Shown here: one piece after another, positions 9,581 through 16,707 of the stretch
Numbering within the stretch: the stretch's first letter is position 1
Layout of the letters: each line of letters begins with the position of its first letter
Origin: Flavobacterium fryxellicola
GTDB taxonomy: Bacteria > Bacteroidota > Bacteroidia > Flavobacteriales > Flavobacteriaceae
Length of the DNA stretch: 55,042 bases
Assembly: GCF_900143245.1 (NCBI RefSeq)
Contig: NZ_FRDK01000014.1
Coordinates: 1-55,042, forward strand
Direction: 5' to 3'
Position numbers and translations under genes: made by a program
The notes under the pieces: model-generated
Databases searched by the model: none
What the model was told of the DNA's origin: nothing
What the model saw: only the letters and a program-made list of their open reading frames with translations

Positions 9581-9956
9581 ATGACGTTTAGAGATAAAGA
9601 GGCATATTGAAGTTCACTAGAATCTTGGACTTGGTTTAATAGAAAGCATTTATCATAAATGTTTGGCCCACGAATTAAATGGAGAAATATTAATTTTTCT
9701 CCTGAAGCTGTATTTGATTTTAGTAATAAAAATTTAAATTTAATAGCTGTTTTGAGAGGCAATTTGTTTGTGGAAGATTTTATTATGCTGGAATTAAAAG
9801 CCGTTCAAGAGATAATTCTAAATCAAAGCAAACCTAATTAGTCAAATGAAAATCGCAAAAGAGCCAAAAAGAATTCTTGTAAACTTTACTGTAAAAAATA
9901 TAATGTCAGAATGGAAATTTATATTTGTAAATGAATATAACAGCCAATTGCCATAA
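9581..9956 (+). pseudogene. GxxExxY-family protein, broken by stop and frameshifts
   Basis: Pieces of one protein are readable in different plus-strand frames. At 9609 onward: EVH, stop, NLGLGLIESIYHKCLAHELN. At about 9765-9810: LFVEDFIMLELKAVQEI. At about 9824-9956: LISQMKIAKEPKRILVNF, ending ...NSQLP. These are the consecutive blocks of the GxxExxY family (EVH-LGPGLLE-VYE, then LLVED...ELKAV, then LL.YM.L...G.LINF). At least one in-frame stop (9618-9620) and two frameshifts separate them. An apparent 60-codon open frame at 9659-9841 covers only the middle block and is not a gene. The decayed copy separates glgB from the alpha-glucosidase gene. Confidence 0.75.
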
Positions 9957-10110
9957 ATAAAACGGAAAAATGAAGCTCATATCCCAGCCCTCTATGTATT
10001 TAAATTTGCTTGTTAAATTACATAAAAATCGCTCCTAATTCCTAACTCCCGTTGTCAAACAACTACAACGTTTTCGCTAATAAACCTCGCATATATAACT
10101 GTTTACAAAG

Positions 10111-10126
10111 TAATTTTGTAATTTTG
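10111..10126 (+). promoter_or_regulatory. Two overlapping -7 boxes before the alpha-glucosidase gene
   Basis: TAATTTTG occurs twice back to back (10111-10118 and 10119-10126), each a perfect TAnnTTTG, 35-50 bases before the start codon. No TTG lies at the expected upstream distance, so only the -7 half is supported. It suggests that the gene has its own promoter, separate from glgB. Confidence 0.45.
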
Positions 10127-10161
10127 AGACTTAGAAAAAGATTAAAATTAATACCATAAAA

Positions 10162-12561
10162 ATGATCACAAATACAGAATTAGAATACAAAGGAGATTTA
10201 TATCCTACTAAGATAATTGCTTTTGAACATGAAGTAGATTCAATATGTTTTCATACTGATAACAGTGTTATATTAAAAGTAACGGTATTAAGGGATAGTT
10301 TAATCCGATTTAGATTTACGACCAAGGGGTATTTTAGCAACGATTTTTCGTATGCAGTTGATAAAAGTCATTCTCATGGCTATAATTTTTTAGAAGTTTC
10401 TGAGGTAGAAGATTATTATCAAATTAAAACTAGTAAAGTACAATGCCGAATTCAAAAAATAGATATGAGACTTTCTATTTATGATTTGGATGAAAATATT
10501 ATTTTAGAAGATGAATTGGGTTTTCATTGGGAGGAAAGTTATGAATACGGTGGAAACATCGTAAAAATGAGTAAAGCTTCTAAAGATGGGGAATGTTTTT
10601 ACGGACTTGGCGATAAAGCGACCCAGTTAAACTTGAAAGGAAAAAGACTGGAGAATTTTGCTACAGATCAATATGCATTTCAAAAGGACCAAGAGCCATT
10701 ATACAAAGTTGTACCTTTTTATATTGGCCTGCAAAATAAAAAATCCTACGGTATTTTCTTTGATAATACGTTCAGAACCTATTTTGACTTTTGTCATGAA
10801 AGAAGAAACGTTACCAGTTTTTGGGCTGAAGGAGGCGAAATGAATTACTATTTCATTTACGGACCGCAAATGCAAGACGTTGTTACAACCTATACAGATT
10901 TGACCGGTAAACCGGAATTACCACCGCTATGGGCACTTGGCTACCACCAATGCAAATGGAGTTATTATCCAGAAAGTAATTTAAAGGAAGTTGCAGCAAA
11001 ATTCAGGCAATTAAAAATACCGTGTGATGCGCTTTATTTAGATATTGACTATATGGAAGGGTTTCGCTGTTTTACTTGGAACAAAGATTATTTTCCCGAC
11101 CCTAAACGAATGGTAGCTGAACTAGCTGAAGATGGTTTCAAAACGGTGGTTATTATAGATCCAGGTATAAAAATTGACAAAGAATACGCTATTTATAAAG
11201 AAGCTTTAGAAAAAGATTTTTTCTGTAAACGGGCCGATGGTCCTTACATGAAAGGAAAAGTATGGCCTGGAGAATGTAATTTTCCAGATTATACAAATCC
11301 AGCGGTACGAGAATGGTGGGCAGGATTATTCAAAGAATTAATTTCGGAGATTGGGGTAAAAGGGGTGTGGAATGACATGAATGAACCTGCAGTAATGGAG
11401 GTGCCAAATAAAACATTCCCTATGGATGTGCGCCACGATTACGATGGAAATCCCTGCAGTCATAGAAAAGCACACAACATTTATGGAACTCAAATGGCTA
11501 GAGCGACCTATCACGGTGTGAAAAGATTTGCCTATCCTAAAAGACCTTTTGTAATTACGAGATCGGCATATGCGGGTGCGCAACGTTACACGTCTTCATG
11601 GACAGGTGATAATGTGGCCACTTGGGAACATTTATGGATAGCAAATATTCAAGTGCAACGTATGTCAATTTCAGGAATGGGTTTCACAGGATCTGATATT
11701 GGAGGATTTGCAGAACAACCTTCTGGAGAATTATATGCGCGCTGGATTCAATTGGGTGTATTTCATCCTTTTTGTAGAACACACTCTTCTGGCGATCACG
11801 GGGACCAGGAGCCATGGGCATTCGACGATGAAGTAATTAATATTACTAGAAAATTCGTAAATTTACGATATCAATTATTGCCTTATTTATATACCATGTT
11901 CTGGCAATACATTGAAGAAGGAATTCCAATGCTGAAACCCTTGGTGTATTATGATCAAGATGATATTCAAACACATTATAGAAATGACGAATTTGTTTTT
12001 GGAAATCAGATATTAGTTTGTCCTATTTTAGAACCCAATTCTGTAGGAAGAAGAATGTATATCCCAAGAGGCTCGTGGTATAATTATTGGACAAATGAGG
12101 AAGTTAAAGGTGGAAAAGAAATATGGGTAGACACGAAGTTTGACCAAATCCCACTTTTTGTGAAAGCAGGTGCTATAATTCCTAAATATCCTGTACAACA
12201 ATACGTAGGGGAACTTGATTTTGATGAATTGACATTGGATATTTATTACAAAGCAGGTAAAGAAAAGTCAGTAGTTTATGAAGACGCCCAAGATGGCTAC
12301 GATTACAAAAAAGGAAGGTATAGTTTTTTATCTTTTCAAACAACAGGTAAAGAAAAAGAACTAATTATTCAGTTACATAAAGAAGGGAAATATGATACTA
12401 ATTATTCTAAGTACAAAATAAATCTTATTGGACTGCCATTTAAAGTAAATACTATTGAAATTGATAATGTTGAAGTTTCTTTTGATAGAAATACTTTAGA
12501 AAGAGAAGGCTATTTGATTGTTGATAAGGAGTTTACGTCGTTGCATATTACTGGGGAATAA
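10162..12561 (+). CDS. GH31 alpha-glucosidase
   Basis: A 799-residue glycoside hydrolase family 31 enzyme. The nucleophile is D405 in WNDMNEP and the acid/base D483 in WTGDN; FTGSDIGGF follows, as in alpha-glucosidases. An N-terminal beta-sandwich (about residues 20-240), a TIM barrel and C-terminal beta domains account for the length. There is no signal peptide, so it is probably cytoplasmic. Position just after glgACB suggests removal of terminal alpha-linked glucose from maltose, maltodextrins or glycogen fragments. It has its own -7 boxes. Alpha-xylosidase is an alternative within the family, but the motifs and the neighbours favour alpha-glucosidase. Confidence 0.88.
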   Translation: MITNTELEYKGDLYPTKIIAFEHEVDSICFHTDNSVILKVTVLRDSLIRFRFTTKGYFSNDFSYAVDKSHSHGYNFLEVSEVEDYYQIKTSKVQCRIQKIDMRLSIYDLDENIILEDELGFHWEESYEYGGNIVKMSKASKDGECFYGLGDKATQLNLKGKRLENFATDQYAFQKDQEPLYKVVPFYIGLQNKKSYGIFFDNTFRTYFDFCHERRNVTSFWAEGGEMNYYFIYGPQMQDVVTTYTDLTGKPELPPLWALGYHQCKWSYYPESNLKEVAAKFRQLKIPCDALYLDIDYMEGFRCFTWNKDYFPDPKRMVAELAEDGFKTVVIIDPGIKIDKEYAIYKEALEKDFFCKRADGPYMKGKVWPGECNFPDYTNPAVREWWAGLFKELISEIGVKGVWNDMNEPAVMEVPNKTFPMDVRHDYDGNPCSHRKAHNIYGTQMARATYHGVKRFAYPKRPFVITRSAYAGAQRYTSSWTGDNVATWEHLWIANIQVQRMSISGMGFTGSDIGGFAEQPSGELYARWIQLGVFHPFCRTHSSGDHGDQEPWAFDDEVINITRKFVNLRYQLLPYLYTMFWQYIEEGIPMLKPLVYYDQDDIQTHYRNDEFVFGNQILVCPILEPNSVGRRMYIPRGSWYNYWTNEEVKGGKEIWVDTKFDQIPLFVKAGAIIPKYPVQQYVGELDFDELTLDIYYKAGKEKSVVYEDAQDGYDYKKGRYSFLSFQTTGKEKELIIQLHKEGKYDTNYSKYKINLIGLPFKVNTIEIDNVEVSFDRNTLEREGYLIVDKEFTSLHITGE

Positions 12562-12618
12562 CAATAAATTTGAAACTTTTATATTTAATTATGTAAATTT
12601 AAAAGTTTATAAAACGTG

Positions 12619-12626
12619 TATTTTTG
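12619..12626 (+). promoter_or_regulatory. -7 box TATTTTTG before the M48 protease gene
   Basis: A perfect TAnnTTTG match lies 24 bases before the start codon. There is no TTG at 17-24 bases upstream. The half-site is supported only by sequence match and position. Confidence 0.4.
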
Positions 12627-12649
12627 TATAATACTTAAAATATAAAATT

Positions 12650-13465
12650 ATGAAAAAGCATTTATTTATAGGGATTCTTGCAGCAGGTATGATTTATTCT
12701 TGTGCAACTAATCCTCTTACAGGAAAAAAAAGTCTAAATTTTGTTTCTAATAGTGAGTTGTTTCCAACATCTTTTCAACAATACGGTACTTTTTTAAAGG
12801 AAAACAAAGTGATAACTGGAACCGCAGATGCTAGAAAAGTAGAAGCGGTAGGGCTGAGAATTAAAGCTGCTGCTGAGAAATATTTGACCTATTTAGGTCA
12901 ATCACAATACTTGAAAGATTACCGATGGGAATATAAACTTATTGATAATAAAGAAGTGAATGCTTGGTGTATGCCAGGAGGGAAAATTGTGGTTTACTCA
13001 GGAATCTTACCTATTACAAAAGATGATGCTGGTTTAGCAACTGTAATGGGACATGAAGTTTCTCATGCCTTAGCAAATCATGGGGCGCAACGTATGAGTG
13101 CTTCTCAATTGCAACAATTAGGCGCTGTAGGAGTCGCAGTAGCAACTGGAGGTAAAAGTGAACAAACCCAACAAATATGGGGCCAAGCTTATGGATTGGG
13201 TTCTCAGTTTGGTGTAATGCTCCCTTTTAGTAGAAACCACGAAACTGAGGCTGACAAAATTGGACTTACTTTAATGGCAATTGCAGGATACAATCCTGAT
13301 GAATCTATTGTTTTTTGGCAAAGAATGTCGGCTCAATCAGCAGGACAGGCACCACCAGAATTTATGAGTACGCACCCCTCTGATGCGACTAGAATAGCTA
13401 ATTTAAAAGCTTTGATTCCAGAAGCTAAAGCTTTAGCTGCTAAAGTTGGAGTGATGAGAAGATAA
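12650..13465 (+). CDS. M48-family metalloprotease lipoprotein
   Basis: A 271-residue zinc peptidase. The N-terminus is a lipoprotein signal with lipobox ending in YSC at residue 18. The active site is HEVSH (H135, E136, H139), and the third ligand lies in NHETEAD (E198). Family members without membrane spans, such as BepA and LoiP in enterobacteria, act in the periplasm on outer-membrane proteins; that role here is inference. It is a single-gene unit with a -7 box upstream and a strong terminator downstream. Confidence 0.9.
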   Translation: MKKHLFIGILAAGMIYSCATNPLTGKKSLNFVSNSELFPTSFQQYGTFLKENKVITGTADARKVEAVGLRIKAAAEKYLTYLGQSQYLKDYRWEYKLIDNKEVNAWCMPGGKIVVYSGILPITKDDAGLATVMGHEVSHALANHGAQRMSASQLQQLGAVGVAVATGGKSEQTQQIWGQAYGLGSQFGVMLPFSRNHETEADKIGLTLMAIAGYNPDESIVFWQRMSAQSAGQAPPEFMSTHPSDATRIANLKALIPEAKALAAKVGVMRR

Positions 13466-13501
13466 AATGTTAAAATTATAATTTTTAGTTATAAAAGATT
13501 T

Positions 13502-13535
13502 AAAGGGCTATTCTCAAACGAGAGTAGCCCTTTTT
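13502..13535 (+). terminator. Terminator of the M48 protease gene
   Basis: AAAGGGCTATTCTC, loop AAAC, then GAGAGTAGCCCTTTTT: a 14-base stem with one mismatch and a T tract, 37 bases after the stop codon. Confidence 0.85.
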
Positions 13536-13589
13536 CTAGAAAAACCTTTTGTAAAATAATACAAAACATAGTTTTAGATGAGTTCAAAG

Positions 13590-13597
13590 TACTTTTG
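13590..13597 (+). promoter_or_regulatory. -7 box TACTTTTG before the UMF1 transporter
   Basis: A perfect TAnnTTTG match about 100 bases before the start codon of the transporter. No TTG at the usual spacing. Confidence 0.35.
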
Positions 13598-13697
13598 TAT
13601 CAAGTAAAATACAGAAGCAATTTGTTACTATCAAAAAAACACATTTTCAGATTTTTTAAATATAAATTAAATAAATTCGCGTCACAAAAAATGTAAC

Positions 13698-15035
13698 ATG
13701 GCAGATTTACCAAAAGGGAGTAAAAAATTATTGAATGCATGGGCTTTCTATGATTGGGCGAATTCCGTTTATACACTTACAATTGCGTCAGCAGTTTTTC
13801 CAATTTTTTATGAAGCTTTGTTTTCAGAGGGGAATCATTATATTACAATTTTTGGTTTTAGTTTGAAAAATTCAGCTTTGATTAGTTTTGTTACAGCGAC
13901 AGCATTTTTAGTAGTTGCTTTTATCTCTCCGTTATTATCGGGAATAGCAGATTACGTAGGGAACAAAAAAGCATTTATGAAATTCTTTTGTTATGTAGGA
14001 GCACTATCCTGCATGGGATTGTATTGGTTTAATCTAGAAAATATCTACATTGGATTAGTGTTTTATTTTTTTGGATTGATTGGATATTGGGGCAGTTTAG
14101 TTTTTTATAATTCTTATTTGCCAGATATTGCTTTTGTAGAGCAGCAAGATAAAATTAGTGCGAAAGGATATTCGTTGGGATATATTGGAAGTGTTATTTT
14201 ATTAATTTTCAATTTAGCGATGATAATGAAACCAAAAATTTTTGGAATTACAGGAACAGATGGAGAAGCTGCAATGAAAGCGATGCGCTATTCCTTTGTA
14301 ATGGTAGGAGTGTGGTGGATCGTGTTTAGTCAATATTCCTATTATTTTTTACCAAAGGGAAATAAAAATGCTGACCGTAAGGTAACGCATCATGTTGTTT
14401 TCAATGGCTTTAAAGAATTGAAAAAAGTATGGTTTTTATTAAATGTAAATATTCCATTAAAGCGCTATTTAGGAAGTTTTTTTGTTTCTAGCATGGCGGT
14501 ACAAACTTTAATGTTAGTAGCGACCTATTTTGGGGCTCAGGAAATAAATTGGTCTTCTGAGGAGGAAGGTACTGTCGGCCTAATTATTTGTATTTTATTA
14601 ATCCAATTAGTAGCCGTTTTAGGAGCTGTTTTAACGTCAAGAGCTTCAGCAAAATTTGGAAATATTCCTACTTTGATTGGTATAAATTGTTTTTGGGTTA
14701 TACTTTGCGCCGGCGCCTATTTTATTACCAAGCCAATAGAATTCTACATCATGGCAGGTTTAGTTGGGCTCGTAATGGGAGGGATTCAATCATTATCCCG
14801 TTCAACTTATTCAAAATTATTACCTAAAACAGACGATACCGCTTCTTTTTTTAGTTTTTATGATGTTGCTGAAAAAATAGGAATTGTAATAGGAATGCTT
14901 GTTTATGGGATAATTGACCAAATCACGGGAAGCCCTCGTTTAGCAATTGTATTTTTGGCATTATTTTTTGTTTTAGCTGTAGTTTTATTGAATAGAGTTC
15001 CGAAAAAAGGGGGTTTTAAATCCATAAAAACCTGA
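13698..15035 (+). CDS. Major facilitator transporter, UMF1 (Atg22-like) family
   Basis: A 445-residue inner-membrane protein with about twelve hydrophobic segments. The N-terminal NAWAFYDWANS (residues 14-24) is the signature of the UMF1/Atg22-like branch of MFS permeases. In yeast, Atg22 exports amino acids from the vacuole; the substrate of bacterial members is not known. It is separated from the upstream protease by a terminator and converges with the head-GIN gene, leaving only 23 bases between the two stop codons. Confidence 0.85.
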   Translation: MADLPKGSKKLLNAWAFYDWANSVYTLTIASAVFPIFYEALFSEGNHYITIFGFSLKNSALISFVTATAFLVVAFISPLLSGIADYVGNKKAFMKFFCYVGALSCMGLYWFNLENIYIGLVFYFFGLIGYWGSLVFYNSYLPDIAFVEQQDKISAKGYSLGYIGSVILLIFNLAMIMKPKIFGITGTDGEAAMKAMRYSFVMVGVWWIVFSQYSYYFLPKGNKNADRKVTHHVVFNGFKELKKVWFLLNVNIPLKRYLGSFFVSSMAVQTLMLVATYFGAQEINWSSEEEGTVGLIICILLIQLVAVLGAVLTSRASAKFGNIPTLIGINCFWVILCAGAYFITKPIEFYIMAGLVGLVMGGIQSLSRSTYSKLLPKTDDTASFFSFYDVAEKIGIVIGMLVYGIIDQITGSPRLAIVFLALFFVLAVVLLNRVPKKGGFKSIKT

Positions 15036-15058
15036 TTAATAAAACAATTGAAGCAGAA

Positions 15059-15793
15059 TTAGGACTTTGAAATAGCTCCTGAACCACTAACTTTAGTATC
15101 TTTTTTCGTTGGATTGCCAGCATATTCAATAGCACCTGAACCTGAAACTCTAGCATAGATACTTACTGAACAGAAAACAGAGGTGTCTCCAGATCCGGAA
15201 ACAATTGCATTTACATTTTTAGCTTTTAAATTGGTAGCGTCTATGTCGCCTGAACCATTTAGATTACTAGTTAAATTTTTTGTAATTCCGGTTAGCTGTA
15301 GGTCTCCAGAACCGCTTAAATTAACCTCAATATCATTTGATTCTACTTCTAATTTCATGTCACCCGACCCAATTAATTTAGCCGAAAATGAATTTGATTG
15401 GATGCGGTTTTTAGAGGCGATAGCTCCAGAACCGGTTAAAAAAATCATATTAATACTTTCTACCGGTACAGTAATAACTATTTGTTTGCCTTTGCTGGTG
15501 CTGATGTATGTGTTTTTTTGGGTGTATATTTTTAATTGCTGATCTATAACTTCAACTTTGATCATAGGCAATAAATTTTCTTCTCCTTTTACCGTTATAC
15601 CTCCTTCTTTTCCTGATACTAACTCTACATCAAAAAAACCTGTAACTACAATTGCATCATAAGAAGCAGTTGTTCTCGTTTGAGAAATTACTTTTCCATT
15701 TCCTTTAAATTTTGCGCTTGACGACCATTGTCCATGAGTCACAGCTGTTAATAATAGGGCACAAGTGACAACTAATTGAATTGAATTTTTCAT
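15059..15793 (-). CDS. Exported head-GIN domain (DUF2807) protein
   Basis: A 244-residue secreted protein with a signal peptide (about residues 1-21, ending THGQ). The body is a head-GIN/DUF2807 beta-helical domain with GSG(D/A) turns recurring seven times at 18-21-residue spacing in the C-terminal two thirds. The family is sometimes called putative autotransporter adhesin, although no transporter domain is present. In Bacteroidota these genes often sit beside ECF sigma-factor genes, and here a decayed one lies immediately upstream on the same strand. The 5' untranslated region holds an 8-base tandem repeat that could affect expression. Confidence 0.85.
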   Translation of the reverse strand: MKNSIQLVVTCALLLTAVTHGQWSSSAKFKGNGKVISQTRTTASYDAIVVTGFFDVELVSGKEGGITVKGEENLLPMIKVEVIDQQLKIYTQKNTYISTSKGKQIVITVPVESINMIFLTGSGAIASKNRIQSNSFSAKLIGSGDMKLEVESNDIEVNLSGSGDLQLTGITKNLTSNLNGSGDIDATNLKAKNVNAIVSGSGDTSVFCSVSIYARVSGSGAIEYAGNPTKKDTKVSGSGAISKS

Positions 15794-15800
15794 AATTTTG

Positions 15801-15836
15801 TTGGTTAATTGGTTAATTGGTTAATTGGTAAATTTG
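15801..15836. repeat. Tandem 8-base repeat TTGGTTAA
   Basis: Three perfect copies of TTGGTTAA followed by degenerate TTGGTAAA and TTTG. It ends eight bases upstream of the start codon of the head-GIN gene (minus strand), so it lies in its ribosome-loading region. Short repeats of this type can change copy number by slippage. Confidence 0.85.
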
Positions 15837-15974
15837 TTTTTTGCTACTGATACAGTACCATAATCTGAGAGTACGACTATATTAATTAGTCCTCTCTTTT
15901 TATAATAACCGCTCTAATTCTTTGAGTTTAAAACTTCTTCATTGGAGTATAGTTCTAAGTCATTGTAATGCTTA

Positions 15975-16400
15975 AAGTTAGCATATTTTAACATAATATT
16001 AAAATCAAAAGCAAAATTTGATTTGTTTCACTTTCAATTCTTCGAAAGTACAATTATCTGAGATACCAGTTTTCGCTTCCTTAATTTTATAAAGTGTAGT
16101 GTCAAAATCTTCTGTTTTGAATTGATTATTTTATTTATAAAAATCTATACTAGAGTTTATGACAATTCGCTTTAGCAAAGCGCCAAAAGAAACTTCCTGC
16201 TTGTAACCGTTTATCTTCGTGACTGCCTTCAGAAAATCATCTTGCATAACATCTTCTGCACAATGGGCATCTTTAACAATGCGATACGTAACATTATACA
16301 TCGCCTTTGCCTACCGATGATAAAATTCGCTCTGTGCTTTATGATTTTTTTGCTTGCAAAGCAAAATCAATTCTTCGATATTTTGATGGGTTAAACTCAA
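15975..16400 (-). pseudogene. Decayed ECF sigma-70 factor gene
   Basis: On the minus strand the frame from 16400 reads LSLTHQNIEELILLCKQ, then KAQSEFYHR, a TAG stop at 16311-16313, then AKAMYNVTYRIVKDAHCAED, VMQDDFLKAVTKINGYKQEV and SFGALLKRIVINSSIDFYK, then a TAA at 16131-16133. After it comes TEDFDTTLYKIKEAKTG and FEELKVKQI, and a third stop near 16010. This is region 2 of an ECF sigma factor (AEDVMQ...FLKAF...WLKRIVIN) and the start of the linker. The probable start codon is TTG where ATG is expected, and the region 4 DNA-binding part is not recognisable. The right end is clear; the left end is approximate. It lies directly upstream of the head-GIN gene. Confidence 0.8.
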
Positions 16401-16707
16401 ATAGTTTGTTGTACTTTATAATAATGAGGTGTTATTTGGGACTATGTTACACTATTATAAAAATAAAACTAAATTTTAATTTTGTGTAATCACGATTAGT
16501 TTTAGTTCTTGTTACAATTGAGTTTTAAATAATACTTTTTGATAAAAAATAGAATAGCTATAGTTTGTTTTGGCACAAAGATTGACTCCTTTAGGGTTAT
16601 GCAAATTTTAAAAATTAAAGATTGTTTTTAGCTACAAAGACTCTTTTGAAATCCTATATTTGCTTAAAGGATTAATTTTTTAATGACAAAAAGACTTAAA
16701 TAATACT
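16401..16707. other. Gene-free upstream region of lon
   Basis: No open frame with protein-like composition was found here. The only recognised signal is a perfect -7 box TATATTTG at 16655-16662, about 46 bases before the lon start, without a TTG at the usual spacing. A heat-shock type operator was not seen. Confidence 0.4.

Noticed and set aside
9659..9841. 60-codon open frame as a separate small gene
   Set aside because: It is the middle block of a GxxExxY protein whose other blocks lie in other frames on both sides, so it is part of a pseudogene.
12573..12608. AAACTTTT and AAAAGTTT inverted repeat after the GH31 gene
   Set aside because: It is composed only of weak AT pairs with a long loop; it could be a weak terminator, but the support is too poor to list.
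15183..15542. Plus-strand open frame of 119 codons opposite the head-GIN gene
   Set aside because: It mirrors the GSG repeats of the real minus-strand gene, and its amino acid content is an artefact of that composition.
16307..16489. 60-codon plus-strand frame near the sigma remnant
   Set aside because: It overlaps the minus-strand ECF pseudogene in antisense and has no recognisable content.
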